Notes: generated by a model not told the origin, from the sequence alone. A stretch of DNA of 8,041 nucleotides from Deltaproteobacteria bacterium (GCA_031279155.1 JAITJB010000310.1:1-8041); one strand, 5' to 3'; positions 1-6,179 are shown, counted from the first letter of the stretch. Made by a program: numbers and translations.

Positions 1-361
1 AGAGACTAACCCCACCGTCATCCAAGCCCGCGAGGAAGAAGTTTGCTCTATTTTCTTAGATAAAATTTTAGCCATAGACGGTCTTGAACTTTTAGGCCCC
101 AAGCCGGGCCAAGGCCCAAGGGTGGCTACGGTCAGCCTCAATATCTCCGGCTGGTCATGCTCGGATCTGGCGGCGGCCTTAGAGAGAGATTACGCCATCA
201 TGACTAGAGCCGGCCTCCACTGCGCCCCCATGACCCACCAGCACTTAGGGAGCTTTCCCTTTGGGGCGGTTAGATTTTCTTTTGGTCCTCAAAACACCGT
301 TAGCGAGTCCTTAACGGCTGCGCGGGCCTTAGAGGAGCTGGCCAGGGCCAGACGCAACTAA
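1..361 (+). CDS. Cysteine desulfurase family protein (class V aminotransferase fold), 3' part
   Basis: This is the last 119 codons of a PLP-dependent cysteine desulfurase-like enzyme; the reading frame is open from base 2 and the 5' part lies outside the window. Enzymes of this family take sulfur (or selenium) from cysteine onto an active-site cysteine. The fragment carries the C-terminal small domain. The GLHCAP motif holds the persulfide-forming Cys (codon 221-223), and it is followed by THQHLGSFPFGAVRFSFGPQNT, the usual family ending with the substrate carboxylate-binding Arg (RFSFG). The class with this short Cys loop is the one often found beside selenium or sulfur carrier proteins. The stop codon overlaps the start of the DUF3343 gene (TAATG), so the two are translationally coupled. 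A role in Se/S delivery is inferred from the neighbour; IscS/SufS-type Fe-S work is less likely, but the PLP-lysine half cannot be seen here. Confidence 0.9.
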   Translation, partial: ETNPTVIQAREEEVCSIFLDKILAIDGLELLGPKPGQGPRVATVSLNISGWSCSDLAAALERDYAIMTRAGLHCAPMTHQHLGSFPFGAVRFSFGPQNTVSESLTAARALEELARARRN

Positions 362-636
362 TGAGGATGCTTAGCGTGGAAACGGCTGAGATAATTTTGG
401 TCTTTAGCTCCAACACCCGAATCCTCAATGCCGAGGATTTATTAGAGGAGAAAAATTTGCCCTTTACCTTGGTGCCCGTGCCCAAGGAGGTCAATCCCAA
501 CTGCGGGCTGGCCATAAGTTTTATCGAAAGCGATCGCGATCTAATTATGCCGGTCTTAGAGGCCGCTGATTTGATGCCCCAAGCCGCCTACCGCCGGAGC
601 GGAAATGCCTTTTCCGCTTGGCCGTTGTCACACTAG
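361..636 (+). CDS. DUF3343 small protein, putative Se/S carrier-like
   Basis: A 91-aa protein of the DUF3343 family (Pfam 'putative Se/S carrier protein-like'). The diagnostic stretch is visible: a hydrophobic first strand (IILVFSSNTRILNAEDLL), then PVPKEVNPNCGLAISF with the single conserved Cys48 in an NCGLAI context, as expected for a persulfide/perselenide carrier or its structural relative. The ATG at 361 shares one base with the stop codon of the upstream cysteine desulfurase and lacks a separate strong ribosome-binding site, which points to coupled translation; a second in-frame ATG at 367 is possible. The pairing suggests the desulfurase hands sulfur or selenium to Cys48. That hand-off is inference from adjacency and family description, not shown by the sequence. 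Transcription ends at the hairpin that follows. Confidence 0.85.
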   Translation: MRMLSVETAEIILVFSSNTRILNAEDLLEEKNLPFTLVPVPKEVNPNCGLAISFIESDRDLIMPVLEAADLMPQAAYRRSGNAFSAWPLSH

Positions 637-648
637 GATAAAATTCTG

Positions 649-693
649 ATAAGAGAAAAGCCCGAGGCCAAAGGCCTCGGGCTTTTCTCTTAT
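649..693. terminator. Bidirectional intrinsic terminator (21-bp perfect stem)
   Basis: Arms 649-669 and 673-693 are perfect inverted repeats of 21 bp around an AAA loop, with a GC-rich inner half (CCCGAGGCC / GGCCTCGGG) and an A/T-rich outer half. It lies between two convergent genes that end at 636 (+) and 715 (-). A run of eight T lies just downstream on the plus strand (702-709), and the T-rich outer arm supplies U residues for either strand. It most likely ends both transcripts. Confidence 0.85.
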
Positions 694-714
694 CTGGCTT
701 GTTTTTTTTGTCCT

Positions 715-1593
715 TTACGGCTTGGCTAAGCCGGAGTCCTCTTTTTGGATTTGACCTAAGACGCACCAGTCCCGCTCTTCCCAGCCCCGGGCCAGGACTC
801 TGAGCATGCGGTCCTCTAAGGTTGAGGCCAAGGGCATGGGCGTTTTACTCAGCCTTGCGGCAGCCTTAACTAAGCCGATATCCTTAGAGCCTAAGGCGGC
901 GGAAAAGCCGGCCGGGTCGTAGGCGCCGTCTAAAATGAGCCGGCCGTAGATCTTAACCGACGGGGCGTTGAAGTTGGTGGTGGAAATGAGGTTAAAGAAG
1001 TTTTCCGGGGTTACGCCATGCTTTTCCACCAAGGAAAAAGATTCCGAGAGCATTTCGATTAAGGTCAGTAACATGAAGTTTCCGGCTAGCTTGACCGCGT
1101 GGGCGCCAGAGGGTTTTTCGCCGAGATCAAAGATCGTACCCATGGCCGACAAATAAGGCTCGATCTTGGCCTTGGCCTCAGCCGGCCCGGCTAAGCAGAG
1201 GTTTAAGGCCCCGACGGCTGCCGCCGCTGGCCGGCCAAAGACCGGGCAGCCCACAAAGGTCTGGCCGAGGGAAGCGTGGAGGGCGGTCAGAGCGTCCGAG
1301 AGCTCAACGCTGATGGTGCTCATGGCTACGTGGATTCCTCCAGGGGCCATCAGGGCTAAATCCTCAGGGCTAGTCAGCGATGTTAAGGCAAAATCATTGG
1401 AGACCATGGATATGACTAGATCGGCGCCCTTGAAGGCTTCGCGCGAGCTAGTAAAAACCGTAGCCGATAGTTCGCTAAAGGGTTTAGCTTTTTCAATGTC
1501 GCGGTTGTAGACGTCTAGGGGCAGTTTTTGGGCTAAGATGCGCCGGGCCATGTGGCTACCCATGCGGCCCAATCCGATAAAAGAAGCTTTCAT
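715..1593 (-). CDS. NAD(P)-dependent beta-hydroxyacid dehydrogenase family reductase
   Basis: A 292-aa cytoplasmic oxidoreductase of the 3-hydroxyisobutyrate / 6-phosphogluconate dehydrogenase superfamily, full length for the family. The Rossmann dinucleotide motif is at the N-terminus (GLGRMG, residues 7-12). A substrate-loop MSTIS lies at 91-95, GCPVFGRP at 115-122, and the catalytic helix PSGAHAVKLAGNFM carries the family Lys168 and Asn172. The C-terminal all-helical domain keeps the SKDIGLV segment near residue 246. The CPVFGRP form, rather than DAPVSGG, places it with the less characterised subgroup of glyoxylate/succinic-semialdehyde reductase-like and imine-reductase-like proteins, so the substrate is open. 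The ATG is preceded by AGGAGT (complement of 1599-1604) at good spacing. It stands alone: convergent with the DUF3343 gene and divergent from the HD gene, so context gives no pathway. Confidence 0.87.
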   Translation of the reverse strand: MKASFIGLGRMGSHMARRILAQKLPLDVYNRDIEKAKPFSELSATVFTSSREAFKGADLVISMVSNDFALTSLTSPEDLALMAPGGIHVAMSTISVELSDALTALHASLGQTFVGCPVFGRPAAAAVGALNLCLAGPAEAKAKIEPYLSAMGTIFDLGEKPSGAHAVKLAGNFMLLTLIEMLSESFSLVEKHGVTPENFFNLISTTNFNAPSVKIYGRLILDGAYDPAGFSAALGSKDIGLVKAAARLSKTPMPLASTLEDRMLRVLARGWEERDWCVLGQIQKEDSGLAKP

Positions 1594-1637
1594 GATTAAC
1601 TCCTAAAAAAGTCGCAAGGCGTCGCCTCACGAGTATC

Positions 1638-1666
1638 TTGACTAAATACAAGGGGCGTTGTAAGTT
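1638..1666 (+). promoter_or_regulatory. Candidate promoter for the HD-domain gene
   Basis: In the 167-bp divergent gap 1594-1760, TTGACT (1638-1643) is followed after 17 bp by TAAGTT (1661-1666). The -35 is good and the -10 is weak (T, A and the final T match). It would give a leader of about 90 nt before the HD gene. The ribosome-binding site AGGAG (1752-1756) before the ATG at 1761 is clear. I see no convincing promoter for the reductase on the other strand. Confidence 0.3.
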
Positions 1667-1760
1667 TATTGAGCTTTCGCTGACCCCGGCTACTATTTTA
1701 TGAAATCATATTCGAAACTATTTTTGATTAAAGATTTTATATACCATAAAGAGGAGAAAA

Positions 1761-2327
1761 ATGGAAACTATTTCTAGGGACGAAGCTTGGGAACTTCTGA
1801 CCAAACACAACAAGGAGCCCTTTCACCTTCAACACGCCAAGACCGTGGAGGGGGTTATGAGATGGTTTGCCGTCGATCAGGGCTTTGGCCATGAGGTCGA
1901 TTATTGGGGCGTCGTAGGTCTTCTCCACGACATTGATTTTGAGGAGCACCCTGACCAGCACTGTTTGAAGGCCCCGGAGCTATTGCGCCAGGGCGGGGTT
2001 AACGAAGAGGTCATTAGGAGCGTGATAAGTCACGGTTACGGTCTGACCGTGGACGTTAAGCCCGAGCATGTGATGGAAAAAGTTCTCTACGCCGTCGATG
2101 AGTTAACCGGCCTCATCTGGGCTACGGCTCTGATGCGCCCCTCCAAAAGCGTAAGCGATCTGGAGGTTAAATCGGTTAAGAAAAAATATAAAACCCTAAA
2201 CTTTGCCGCAGGTTGCTCCCGCGAGGTCATCGAGAGGGGAGCTAAAATGCTAGAGTGGGAGCTCGATAAACTTATTGATAAGACTATCCTGGCTATGAGA
2301 TCTTGCGAAAGCGCTGTCAATAGCTAA
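1761..2327 (+). CDS. HD-superfamily hydrolase (HDIG-type, COG2316-like)
   Basis: A 188-aa single-domain protein of the HD metal-dependent phosphohydrolase superfamily. The metal ligands are visible in order: His25 (LQHAKTVE), the His56-Asp57 doublet in GLLHDIDFEEHP, His91 (VISHGYG) and Asp113 (YAVDELTGLI). The wording of these motifs fits the small stand-alone predicted HD hydrolases (COG2316) rather than Ppx/RelA/SpoT or GD-type phosphodiesterases. Members probably hydrolyse a phosphate ester of a nucleotide or small metabolite, but the substrate is not known. The start is well supported by AGGAG four bases before the ATG. It has no signal peptide and no membrane segment, so it is cytoplasmic. 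It is monocistronic and ends facing the transporter gene. Confidence 0.85.
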   Translation: METISRDEAWELLTKHNKEPFHLQHAKTVEGVMRWFAVDQGFGHEVDYWGVVGLLHDIDFEEHPDQHCLKAPELLRQGGVNEEVIRSVISHGYGLTVDVKPEHVMEKVLYAVDELTGLIWATALMRPSKSVSDLEVKSVKKKYKTLNFAAGCSREVIERGAKMLEWELDKLIDKTILAMRSCESAVNS

Positions 2328-2397
2328 CTATTAACTGACTTGCTACTAGCTAGCTATTGTCTTGACTCGCTATTGGCTGGCTATCAATTTGGGCTTA
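2321..2397. repeat. Three degenerate ~26-bp tandem repeat units
   Basis: The gap between the convergent HD and transporter genes consists of imperfect units beginning TAGCTAACTATT (2321), TAGCTAGCTATT (2347) and TGGCTGGCTATC (2374), each followed by a CTGACT/TTGACTCGCT-like tail. The middle unit contains the palindrome TAGCTAGCTA (2347-2356). The first unit overlaps the HD stop codon and the last touches the transporter stop. No obvious terminator is present here. Confidence 0.5.
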
Positions 2398-3360
2398 TCA
2401 AAAACCCTCTATTTTTCTCTTTTTGCCCAGCCATAGTAGGATTTTGGCCAAACAGCCTAAAACGGGTAGCTCGATGAGCGGCCCGATAATTAGGGCCAGG
2501 GCCACTAGCGGGCGATCGGGAAAGGCGCTGGCGGCAACGGTTAAGGCCACGGGCGAGTTTCTAGCTAAAGTGGTCAGGCTTAGCGAAACGCTATCTTGAT
2601 AGCTAAATTTTAACAGATCGCCAACTATTCGGACTAGGATAAAGTTTAAGCAGAAAAAGAGAAGAACTGGCGCCAGAAGTCTTATTAAAACGTCTGGCCG
2701 CTCAGTAATATGGCGGCCCTCGCTAGCGAACATAAACGTCACGGCTAGGCACAGGTACCAAAATCTAAGCCTAGCTGTAGACCACTTAAGAACGCTCTTA
2801 AGCTTAGGTTGCGATCGGCTCAGGTAGACTAAGATCCTAGCCCCGGCTAAGGGGATAATTAGGACCGTAATGGCGGCTGTTATTATTTTTATAGGCTCAA
2901 CGCCCCCGAAAAGCCCGCCCAAGAGCCACAGGTAGACCGGTAGTAATACGAGTTGGATAATGAGATTTAATGGTAGTATTGAAGCCGAAAGGGGTACGTT
3001 GCCTTTGGCCATAGCCGTAAAGATCAAATACCAATCGGTGCAGGGGGTGACCAATAGCATGATGAAACCGATCCTCAGATCTAGCTGCCCGGGTAAGAGC
3101 AGCTTGGCCAGAATATAGCCCAAAAACGGGATCCAGACGAAGTTTAAAAAAAGCGATGTTCCAGCAAATTTTATGTCTCTAAATCCTTTTTTGAGATCTT
3201 TAAGTTCGATTTCCCAAAATACCCCCAAGAGCATCAGCATTAAACACGGTTGGACCATTTTGGCTGCCACTTCCCCCACCGGGGTATAGCGGCCCAAGGC
3301 CAGACCTAGGAAGGCGGCTAAAGCCAGGACAATGGGTTCTATTTTTTCTGAAGTTGACAG
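2398..3360 (-). CDS. ACR3/BASS-type transporter (arsenic resistance / bile acid:sodium symporter superfamily)
   Basis: An inner-membrane carrier of about 320 aa with roughly ten hydrophobic segments. ACR3-like landmarks are visible: the Cys in TPCTDWYLIF (residue 107 counting from CTG), ARNSPVALTVAASAF in the distal half, and GPLIELPVL with Glu297; the Cys and Glu correspond to functionally important residues of ACR3 arsenite pumps. The CTDW form is a side branch, so arsenite export is likely but not certain; another anion is possible. Start choice: the frame is open up to a stop at 3385-3387 and has no ATG, GTG or TTG above 3295. A TTG at 3295-3297 would delete most of the first membrane helix (IEPIVLALAAFLGLALG). 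A CTG at 3358-3360 preceded by AAAGGA restores it, so I extend the gene to 3360. No arsR or other ars gene is nearby. Confidence 0.8.
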   Translation of the reverse strand: MSTSEKIEPIVLALAAFLGLALGRYTPVGEVAAKMVQPCLMLMLLGVFWEIELKDLKKGFRDIKFAGTSLFLNFVWIPFLGYILAKLLLPGQLDLRIGFIMLLVTPCTDWYLIFTAMAKGNVPLSASILPLNLIIQLVLLPVYLWLLGGLFGGVEPIKIITAAITVLIIPLAGARILVYLSRSQPKLKSVLKWSTARLRFWYLCLAVTFMFASEGRHITERPDVLIRLLAPVLLFFCLNFILVRIVGDLLKFSYQDSVSLSLTTLARNSPVALTVAASAFPDRPLVALALIIGPLIELPVLGCLAKILLWLGKKRKIEGF

Positions 3361-3382
3361 AGCTGTTTCCTTTCGCGGTAAT
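3354..3382 (+). promoter_or_regulatory. Candidate upstream promoter for the transglycosylase
   Basis: A perfect TTGACA (3354-3359) with a 17-bp spacer to GGTAAT (3377-3382, four of six consensus bases). It would start near 3389 and give a leader of about 110 nt. It overlaps the apparent 5' coding end of the divergent transporter, so it may be chance. Confidence 0.25.
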
Positions 3383-3463
3383 TTTTAAACTGCCCGGTTT
3401 TCCTTTACCGCTATACTCTCCTGGCCTTTGGCTAGGCTGCGATATCAACAATAGGTCAATGAC

Positions 3464-3492
3464 TTGACAAATTCAATTGTTCCTGCTATTTA
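3464..3492 (+). promoter_or_regulatory. Candidate promoter immediately upstream of the transglycosylase start
   Basis: A perfect -35 TTGACA (3464-3469) is followed after 17 bp by TATTTA (3487-3492; the first three -10 bases match). The predicted start of transcription, about seven bases later, coincides with the ATG at 3500. The same TTG could be misread as a start codon, extending the protein by 12 residues. Confidence 0.4.
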
Positions 3493-3499
3493 TATCTTT

Positions 3500-4165
3500 A
3501 TGAAAAAGACAGAGTACCCATTTCATTTTGGTCATTTAGGAACAAAGATTACATTAACCGTCGCCGCCGTAGCCTTGGCCTCGGTAATGTCCTATTTTGA
3601 ACACCAGGCCAGGCTGGAGGCTACCTTACCTGAGATCATGCCGATTGAGCCAGAGCAGATCGCGCCACCCTCTGATCCAGGTCCTAATTTTGCCAGCCTG
3701 CTTTCCCCCACTCCGGAGATCCTCGACCAGGTCAAAAATCAGACGCCTGAAAAGCCTGATTTTGATAAAAAGGCCGCAGTTTACGAGGAGATGATCCAAA
3801 GTGCGGCCAGGCGTCACAGTATCTCCCCGGCCCTCATCAAAGCCGTTATCCAGGCTGAATCGAGGTTTAACGCTCAAGCCGTCTCTTCCCAGGGAGCGGT
3901 TGGCTTGATGCAGGTTTTGCCCAGTACGGCCCGTTCCTTGGGCGTCAATAGCCCTCACGAGCCTTACAATAATATAAACGCCGGGGCTAGATACCTTAAA
4001 AAACTCTTAATTGAGTATAACGACGACGAGTATTTGGCATTGGCGGCCTACAATTGCGGCCCCGACGCCATCAGGCGGTACGGCAACGCCATGCCGCCCT
4101 TCAGGGAGACCAAGAGCTTTGTAGCTAAGGTCATGCTTTACTATCAGTCTTATATAGATTCCTGA
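3500..4165 (+). CDS. Membrane-anchored lytic transglycosylase, SLT domain
   Basis: A 221-aa murein lytic transglycosylase (family 1, Slt70-like catalytic domain), which cleaves the MurNAc-GlcNAc bond to give 1,6-anhydro ends in the periplasm. A signal anchor (ITLTVAAVALASVMSYF, about residues 17-33) follows a short polar N-terminus. Then come a Pro/Glu-rich linker (about 45-90) and the catalytic domain: IKAVIQAESRFNAQAVS with catalytic Glu120, GAVGLMQ (133-138), NINAGARYLKKLL, and AYNCGP (183-188) with the usual GxxAIRRYG tail. Length is normal for stand-alone SLT-domain proteins. The ATG at 3500 is preferred over the in-frame TTG at 3464, which is a better -35 box; there is no clear ribosome-binding site before the ATG. 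It is monocistronic and divergent from the transporter, with a terminator after it. Confidence 0.87.
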   Translation: MKKTEYPFHFGHLGTKITLTVAAVALASVMSYFEHQARLEATLPEIMPIEPEQIAPPSDPGPNFASLLSPTPEILDQVKNQTPEKPDFDKKAAVYEEMIQSAARRHSISPALIKAVIQAESRFNAQAVSSQGAVGLMQVLPSTARSLGVNSPHEPYNNINAGARYLKKLLIEYNDDEYLALAAYNCGPDAIRRYGNAMPPFRETKSFVAKVMLYYQSYIDS

Positions 4166-4194
4166 CGATTTTTAGGGTCATCACTTTTTGGGCC

Positions 4195-4228
4195 TTTTTT
4201 GAGGCTTAGTGGGTGAAGCTTCAAAAAA
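4195..4228. terminator. A/T-flanked hairpin after the transglycosylase
   Basis: TTTTTTGAGGCTT (4195-4207) pairs with AAGCTTCAAAAAA (4216-4228), 13 bp with one G-U, around an 8-nt loop. The T and A runs form the base of the stem, so it could act weakly on either strand; the stronger terminator lies just beyond. Confidence 0.4.
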
Positions 4229-4247
4229 ATAAACTAAATTCATACTG

Positions 4248-4283
4248 CCGGGTTTTGGCTGTTAGGCCTTAACCCGGTTTTTT
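4248..4283 (+). terminator. Intrinsic terminator of the transglycosylase gene
   Basis: CCGGGTT (4248-4254) pairs with AACCCGG (4271-4277); an inner GGC/GCC extension makes a longer interrupted stem. TTTTTT (4278-4283) follows directly. This is a classic rho-independent terminator on the plus strand. Confidence 0.8.
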
Positions 4284-4362
4284 AATGAAAAATCACTGTT
4301 TTTTTGGTAAAAAAGGCTAATCTAGAAAAAATTTGCGGCCTTAAAATTTTGGCGGAATTTTT

Positions 4363-4517
4363 GCATAAGAAAATCATAAGAAAAGCATAAGAAGAATTAA
4401 GAAGCAGAAGGAGCATAAGAATTAATAAGGAATCAAAAGGAGTCAAAGGGGTCACATGGCGTCAAAGGAATAATATGGCGGCAAAGGAATCACAGGCCGT
4501 CAAAGGAATCATAGGGA
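4363..4517 (+). repeat. Purine-rich degenerate tandem repeat array 1
   Basis: The gap between the transglycosylase and the OB-fold gene (4166-4576) holds the two hairpins above and then this array. The first part repeats CATAAGAA about every 10-11 bp (4364, 4375, 4386, 4414). The second part is four consecutive 19-bp units at 4442, 4461, 4480 and 4499 with consensus GTCAAAGGAATCACAGGCC. Almost all G and A fall on the plus strand. I see no gene in it. GAGGGG at 4527-4532, just beyond it, could be a ribosome-binding site for a TTG at 4538. Confidence 0.7.
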
Positions 4518-4576
4518 GTTGAGATTGAGGGGCCGACTTGGCGACGGCCAATAATTTTTTGATTGTGGGTTTTTTT

Positions 4577-5188
4577 ATGACTAAAGTTATCTATCGGCTT
4601 GGAAAAATGTTGCGACCTTATGTGGCCCTTAGCGCACATAGTACTCTTGGCAGTCTTGGCAATCTTGGCAATCTTGGCAATCTTGGCACTCTTGGCGTTC
4701 TTGGCGTTCTTGGCGCTCTGGTGGTCGGGCTATTGGCCTTAGCTGGCCCATTGAAGGCTCAGATGGATTGGATGACGCCAATCCATATAACGCCTAGGCA
4801 GTTAGTGGAAGCCTATCTAAACGATTTCCATGCCGCTGACGCCCGCTATACGGGAAAACTGGTGGTGGTTACTGGCCGGATCCGAAGTATCGTCCCGCCT
4901 GACCAGACCTATAGGACCCACCCTTATCCTTATGTGACCATGGATTCTGGGCCCAACCAGCCCTTAGTCATCTACCTGTGGGAATGGGAAGCTGAGACCT
5001 TGGCCCAAGCCCGCCCGGGCCGAACCACTTCCGTCATGGGCTTCTGCCAGGGGGTCACCCCGCAGCTGAGTTTAACTGACGCCTGCCTTTATCCTGGGGG
5101 CTGCGGCGGGCCGGTGGCCAATTTTTACGGTCCATATTTTAAACTACCGCCTACCCCGCAGAGGCGGCGAACTCAGCCCAACGACTGA
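4577..5188 (+). CDS. Exported OB-fold protein, tRNA_anti-like domain
   Basis: A 203-aa exported protein. After a long signal sequence ending PLKA|Q (about residues 57-62), the mature part begins with ITPRQLVEAYLNDFHAADARYTGKLVVVTGRIRSI. This is the recognisable opening of the tRNA_anti-like OB-fold family, small secreted or lipoprotein domains of unknown ligand. The later strands follow as in that family (PYVTM, VIYLW, then GFCQGVTPQLSLTDACLYP). There is no lipobox Cys at the cleavage site. The hydrophobic core of the signal sequence is made of Leu-Gly-X triplets encoded by the 9-bp repeat listed separately. Start: the ATG at 4577 has only a weak GGG upstream. An in-frame TTG at 4538, five bases after GAGGGG, would add 13 residues and is a real alternative. 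Function and operon partners are unknown. Confidence 0.75.
   Translation: MTKVIYRLGKMLRPYVALSAHSTLGSLGNLGNLGNLGTLGVLGVLGALVVGLLALAGPLKAQMDWMTPIHITPRQLVEAYLNDFHAADARYTGKLVVVTGRIRSIVPPDQTYRTHPYPYVTMDSGPNQPLVIYLWEWEAETLAQARPGRTTSVMGFCQGVTPQLSLTDACLYPGGCGGPVANFYGPYFKLPPTPQRRRTQPND
4645..4716 (+). repeat. Eight 9-bp tandem repeats inside the signal-peptide coding region
   Basis: Units of TCTTGGCNN start at 4645, 4654, 4663, 4672, 4681, 4690, 4699 and 4708. Three consecutive units (4654-4680) are identical (TCTTGGCAA); the last units drift to TCTTGGCGT. They are in frame and encode (Leu-Gly-Ser/Asn/Thr/Val/Ala)8. A change in copy number keeps the frame and alters the signal-peptide length by three residues per unit. 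Confidence 0.9.
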
Positions 5189-5244
5189 TTAGTCTATGAG
5201 AATATTATTGATGGCCGGGGGTACGCCAGCTAGTTTTCTTAGCC

Positions 5245-5457
5245 TTAAACTACCCGGCTGAGGTTACGGGAGCGACCGATCTCCATGTTGGCGGCCTCCC
5301 GCATGTTCTTTTCATCAATAAACTGGTTTTGGGCCTCAATATCACGGGTGACCTCATGGCGGAGGTTGCCTAAATGGCGGTCGGTGGCCGAAGCCATTTT
5401 AGAGTTGGCCATCGAGGTAGCTACGATTAATTCGGCGGAACTGGCGTTATCACTCAT
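5245..5457 (-). CDS. Small hypothetical protein, 70 aa
   Basis: I do not recognise this family. The start is well supported: AAAGG lies six bases before the ATG on the minus strand (complement of about 5464-5468). The 70-aa product is polar, without a signal peptide, membrane segment or cysteine. It is likely to be largely helical: an Ala/Ser/Met-rich first half (SSAELIVATSMANSKMASA) and a charged second half (DRHLGNLRHEVTRDIEAQN, IDEKNMREAANMEIGRSR). It converges on the OB-fold gene, with only 56 bp between the two stops and no strong terminator there, apart from a possible GCCGGG/CCCGGC pair (5214-5219 with 5253-5258). A TTG-started overlapping frame upstream (5450-5677) has no supporting features and is not called. 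Reality of the gene is moderately likely; function is unknown. Confidence 0.55.
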   Translation of the reverse strand: MSDNASSAELIVATSMANSKMASATDRHLGNLRHEVTRDIEAQNQFIDEKNMREAANMEIGRSRNLSRVV

Positions 5458-5747
5458 GATTGACCTTTGGGTGCTCCAGGGTGCGCTTTGGAGGGTTATT
5501 TTTTTGCGGCGACTTTTCTCGAAATTGCCTAGAAATTGTTAGAAAGATCTCGATAGCTCTCAAGAGATCTCGAAAATAACTAAAATCAATGATACAACCG
5601 GTGGGCCAAAAAGTACAGCCAATCGACCAAACAAATGCCGAAAGGCCGCCCTTTGGCCAATACAAAAAAATGGACAAACCCCGGGCCTACCCATAAGAGC
5701 GTCCTAAAGTGGGGTTTAGCAGAATTTTAAAGCTAACTAAGGCTTAC
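5458..5747. other. Intergenic stretch between two small minus-strand genes
   Basis: I see no convincing gene here. It contains a spaced direct repeat of AGATCTCGA (about 5546 and 5569, the second inside the palindrome GAGATCTC) and GGCC-GCCCTTT-GGCC near 5644-5658. No clear -35/-10 pair stands out for the 70-aa gene, although its promoter should be here. Confidence 0.4.
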
Positions 5748-6044
5748 TTATAGCTGAAAATAGTAGAGAATTCCATCAAGGTTGTGAACTTTTTGGAGCG
5801 CCCCTGGAGGCGAGTTTCTAATCTGGCCGATCACAGAATTTAAGATGTCGCCGGCCAAATTGACGTCCTCAACCATCGAGCCCTGACTGGCCAAATGGTT
5901 TTCCATGGTAATTTTCTCTAGTACTTTAGAATCTTTAGCTAAAGCATCCAAATTGGCTTGAAAATCCTTTACGCTTAAGGTTTGGTTTTTAGAGCGTCCG
6001 TCGGGTGACGACGGAACGTGTGGCTTAAATGGTAGTATCTTCAT
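5748..6044 (-). CDS. Small hypothetical protein, 98 aa
   Basis: I do not recognise this family with confidence. The ATG at 6042-6044 with GGGGGA seven bases upstream is the best start; a TTG at 6111-6113 would add 23 residues but has no supporting site. The product has a short proline-rich, basic N-terminus (MKILPFKPHVPSSPDGRSK), then two or three predicted helices (VKDFQANLDALAKDSKVLEKI; VEDVNLAGDILNSVIGQIRN) and ends SPPGALQKVHNLDGILYYFQL. The ending, in which a helix is followed by P..AL....NLDG....L, resembles small helical tails seen in other proteins of deltaproteobacteria, but that is an impression and not an assignment. There is no signal peptide or cysteine. Its 5' region faces the orphan RNA unit, so the two are divergent. 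Confidence 0.55.
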   Translation of the reverse strand: MKILPFKPHVPSSPDGRSKNQTLSVKDFQANLDALAKDSKVLEKITMENHLASQGSMVEDVNLAGDILNSVIGQIRNSPPGALQKVHNLDGILYYFQL

Positions 6045-6179
6045 ATCTAATCCCCCAATTTTGCCGCCGTTTTGAGCTCTAAAATCGGTGGCTTGGTGAG
6101 GTAAACCGACCAACTCTCAGCCGGTCACGACCCATATCGTGGTCATTAAGGGCGGCTTATTGTGGTCGTTGGGTAGGAG

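Noticed and set aside
968..1510. Plus-strand open frames opposite the reductase gene (968-1156 and 1166-1510)
   Set aside because: They are antisense shadows of a well-supported minus-strand gene, with no motifs and no ribosome-binding sites.
4442..4517. CRISPR array at the 19-bp units
   Set aside because: The units are directly tandem without unique spacers, are degenerate, and no cas gene is present.
5450..5677. Minus-strand open frame of 75 codons overlapping the start of the 70-aa gene
   Set aside because: It begins with TTG without a clear ribosome-binding site, shows no recognisable pattern, and overlaps a better-supported start.
6045..6165. ZTP (pfl) riboswitch on the minus strand upstream of the 98-aa gene, suggested by GGGTCGTGACCGGC
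   Set aside because: The required downstream CCGCC-TGGGCA half of the aptamer is missing and the following gene is not a purine-metabolism gene.
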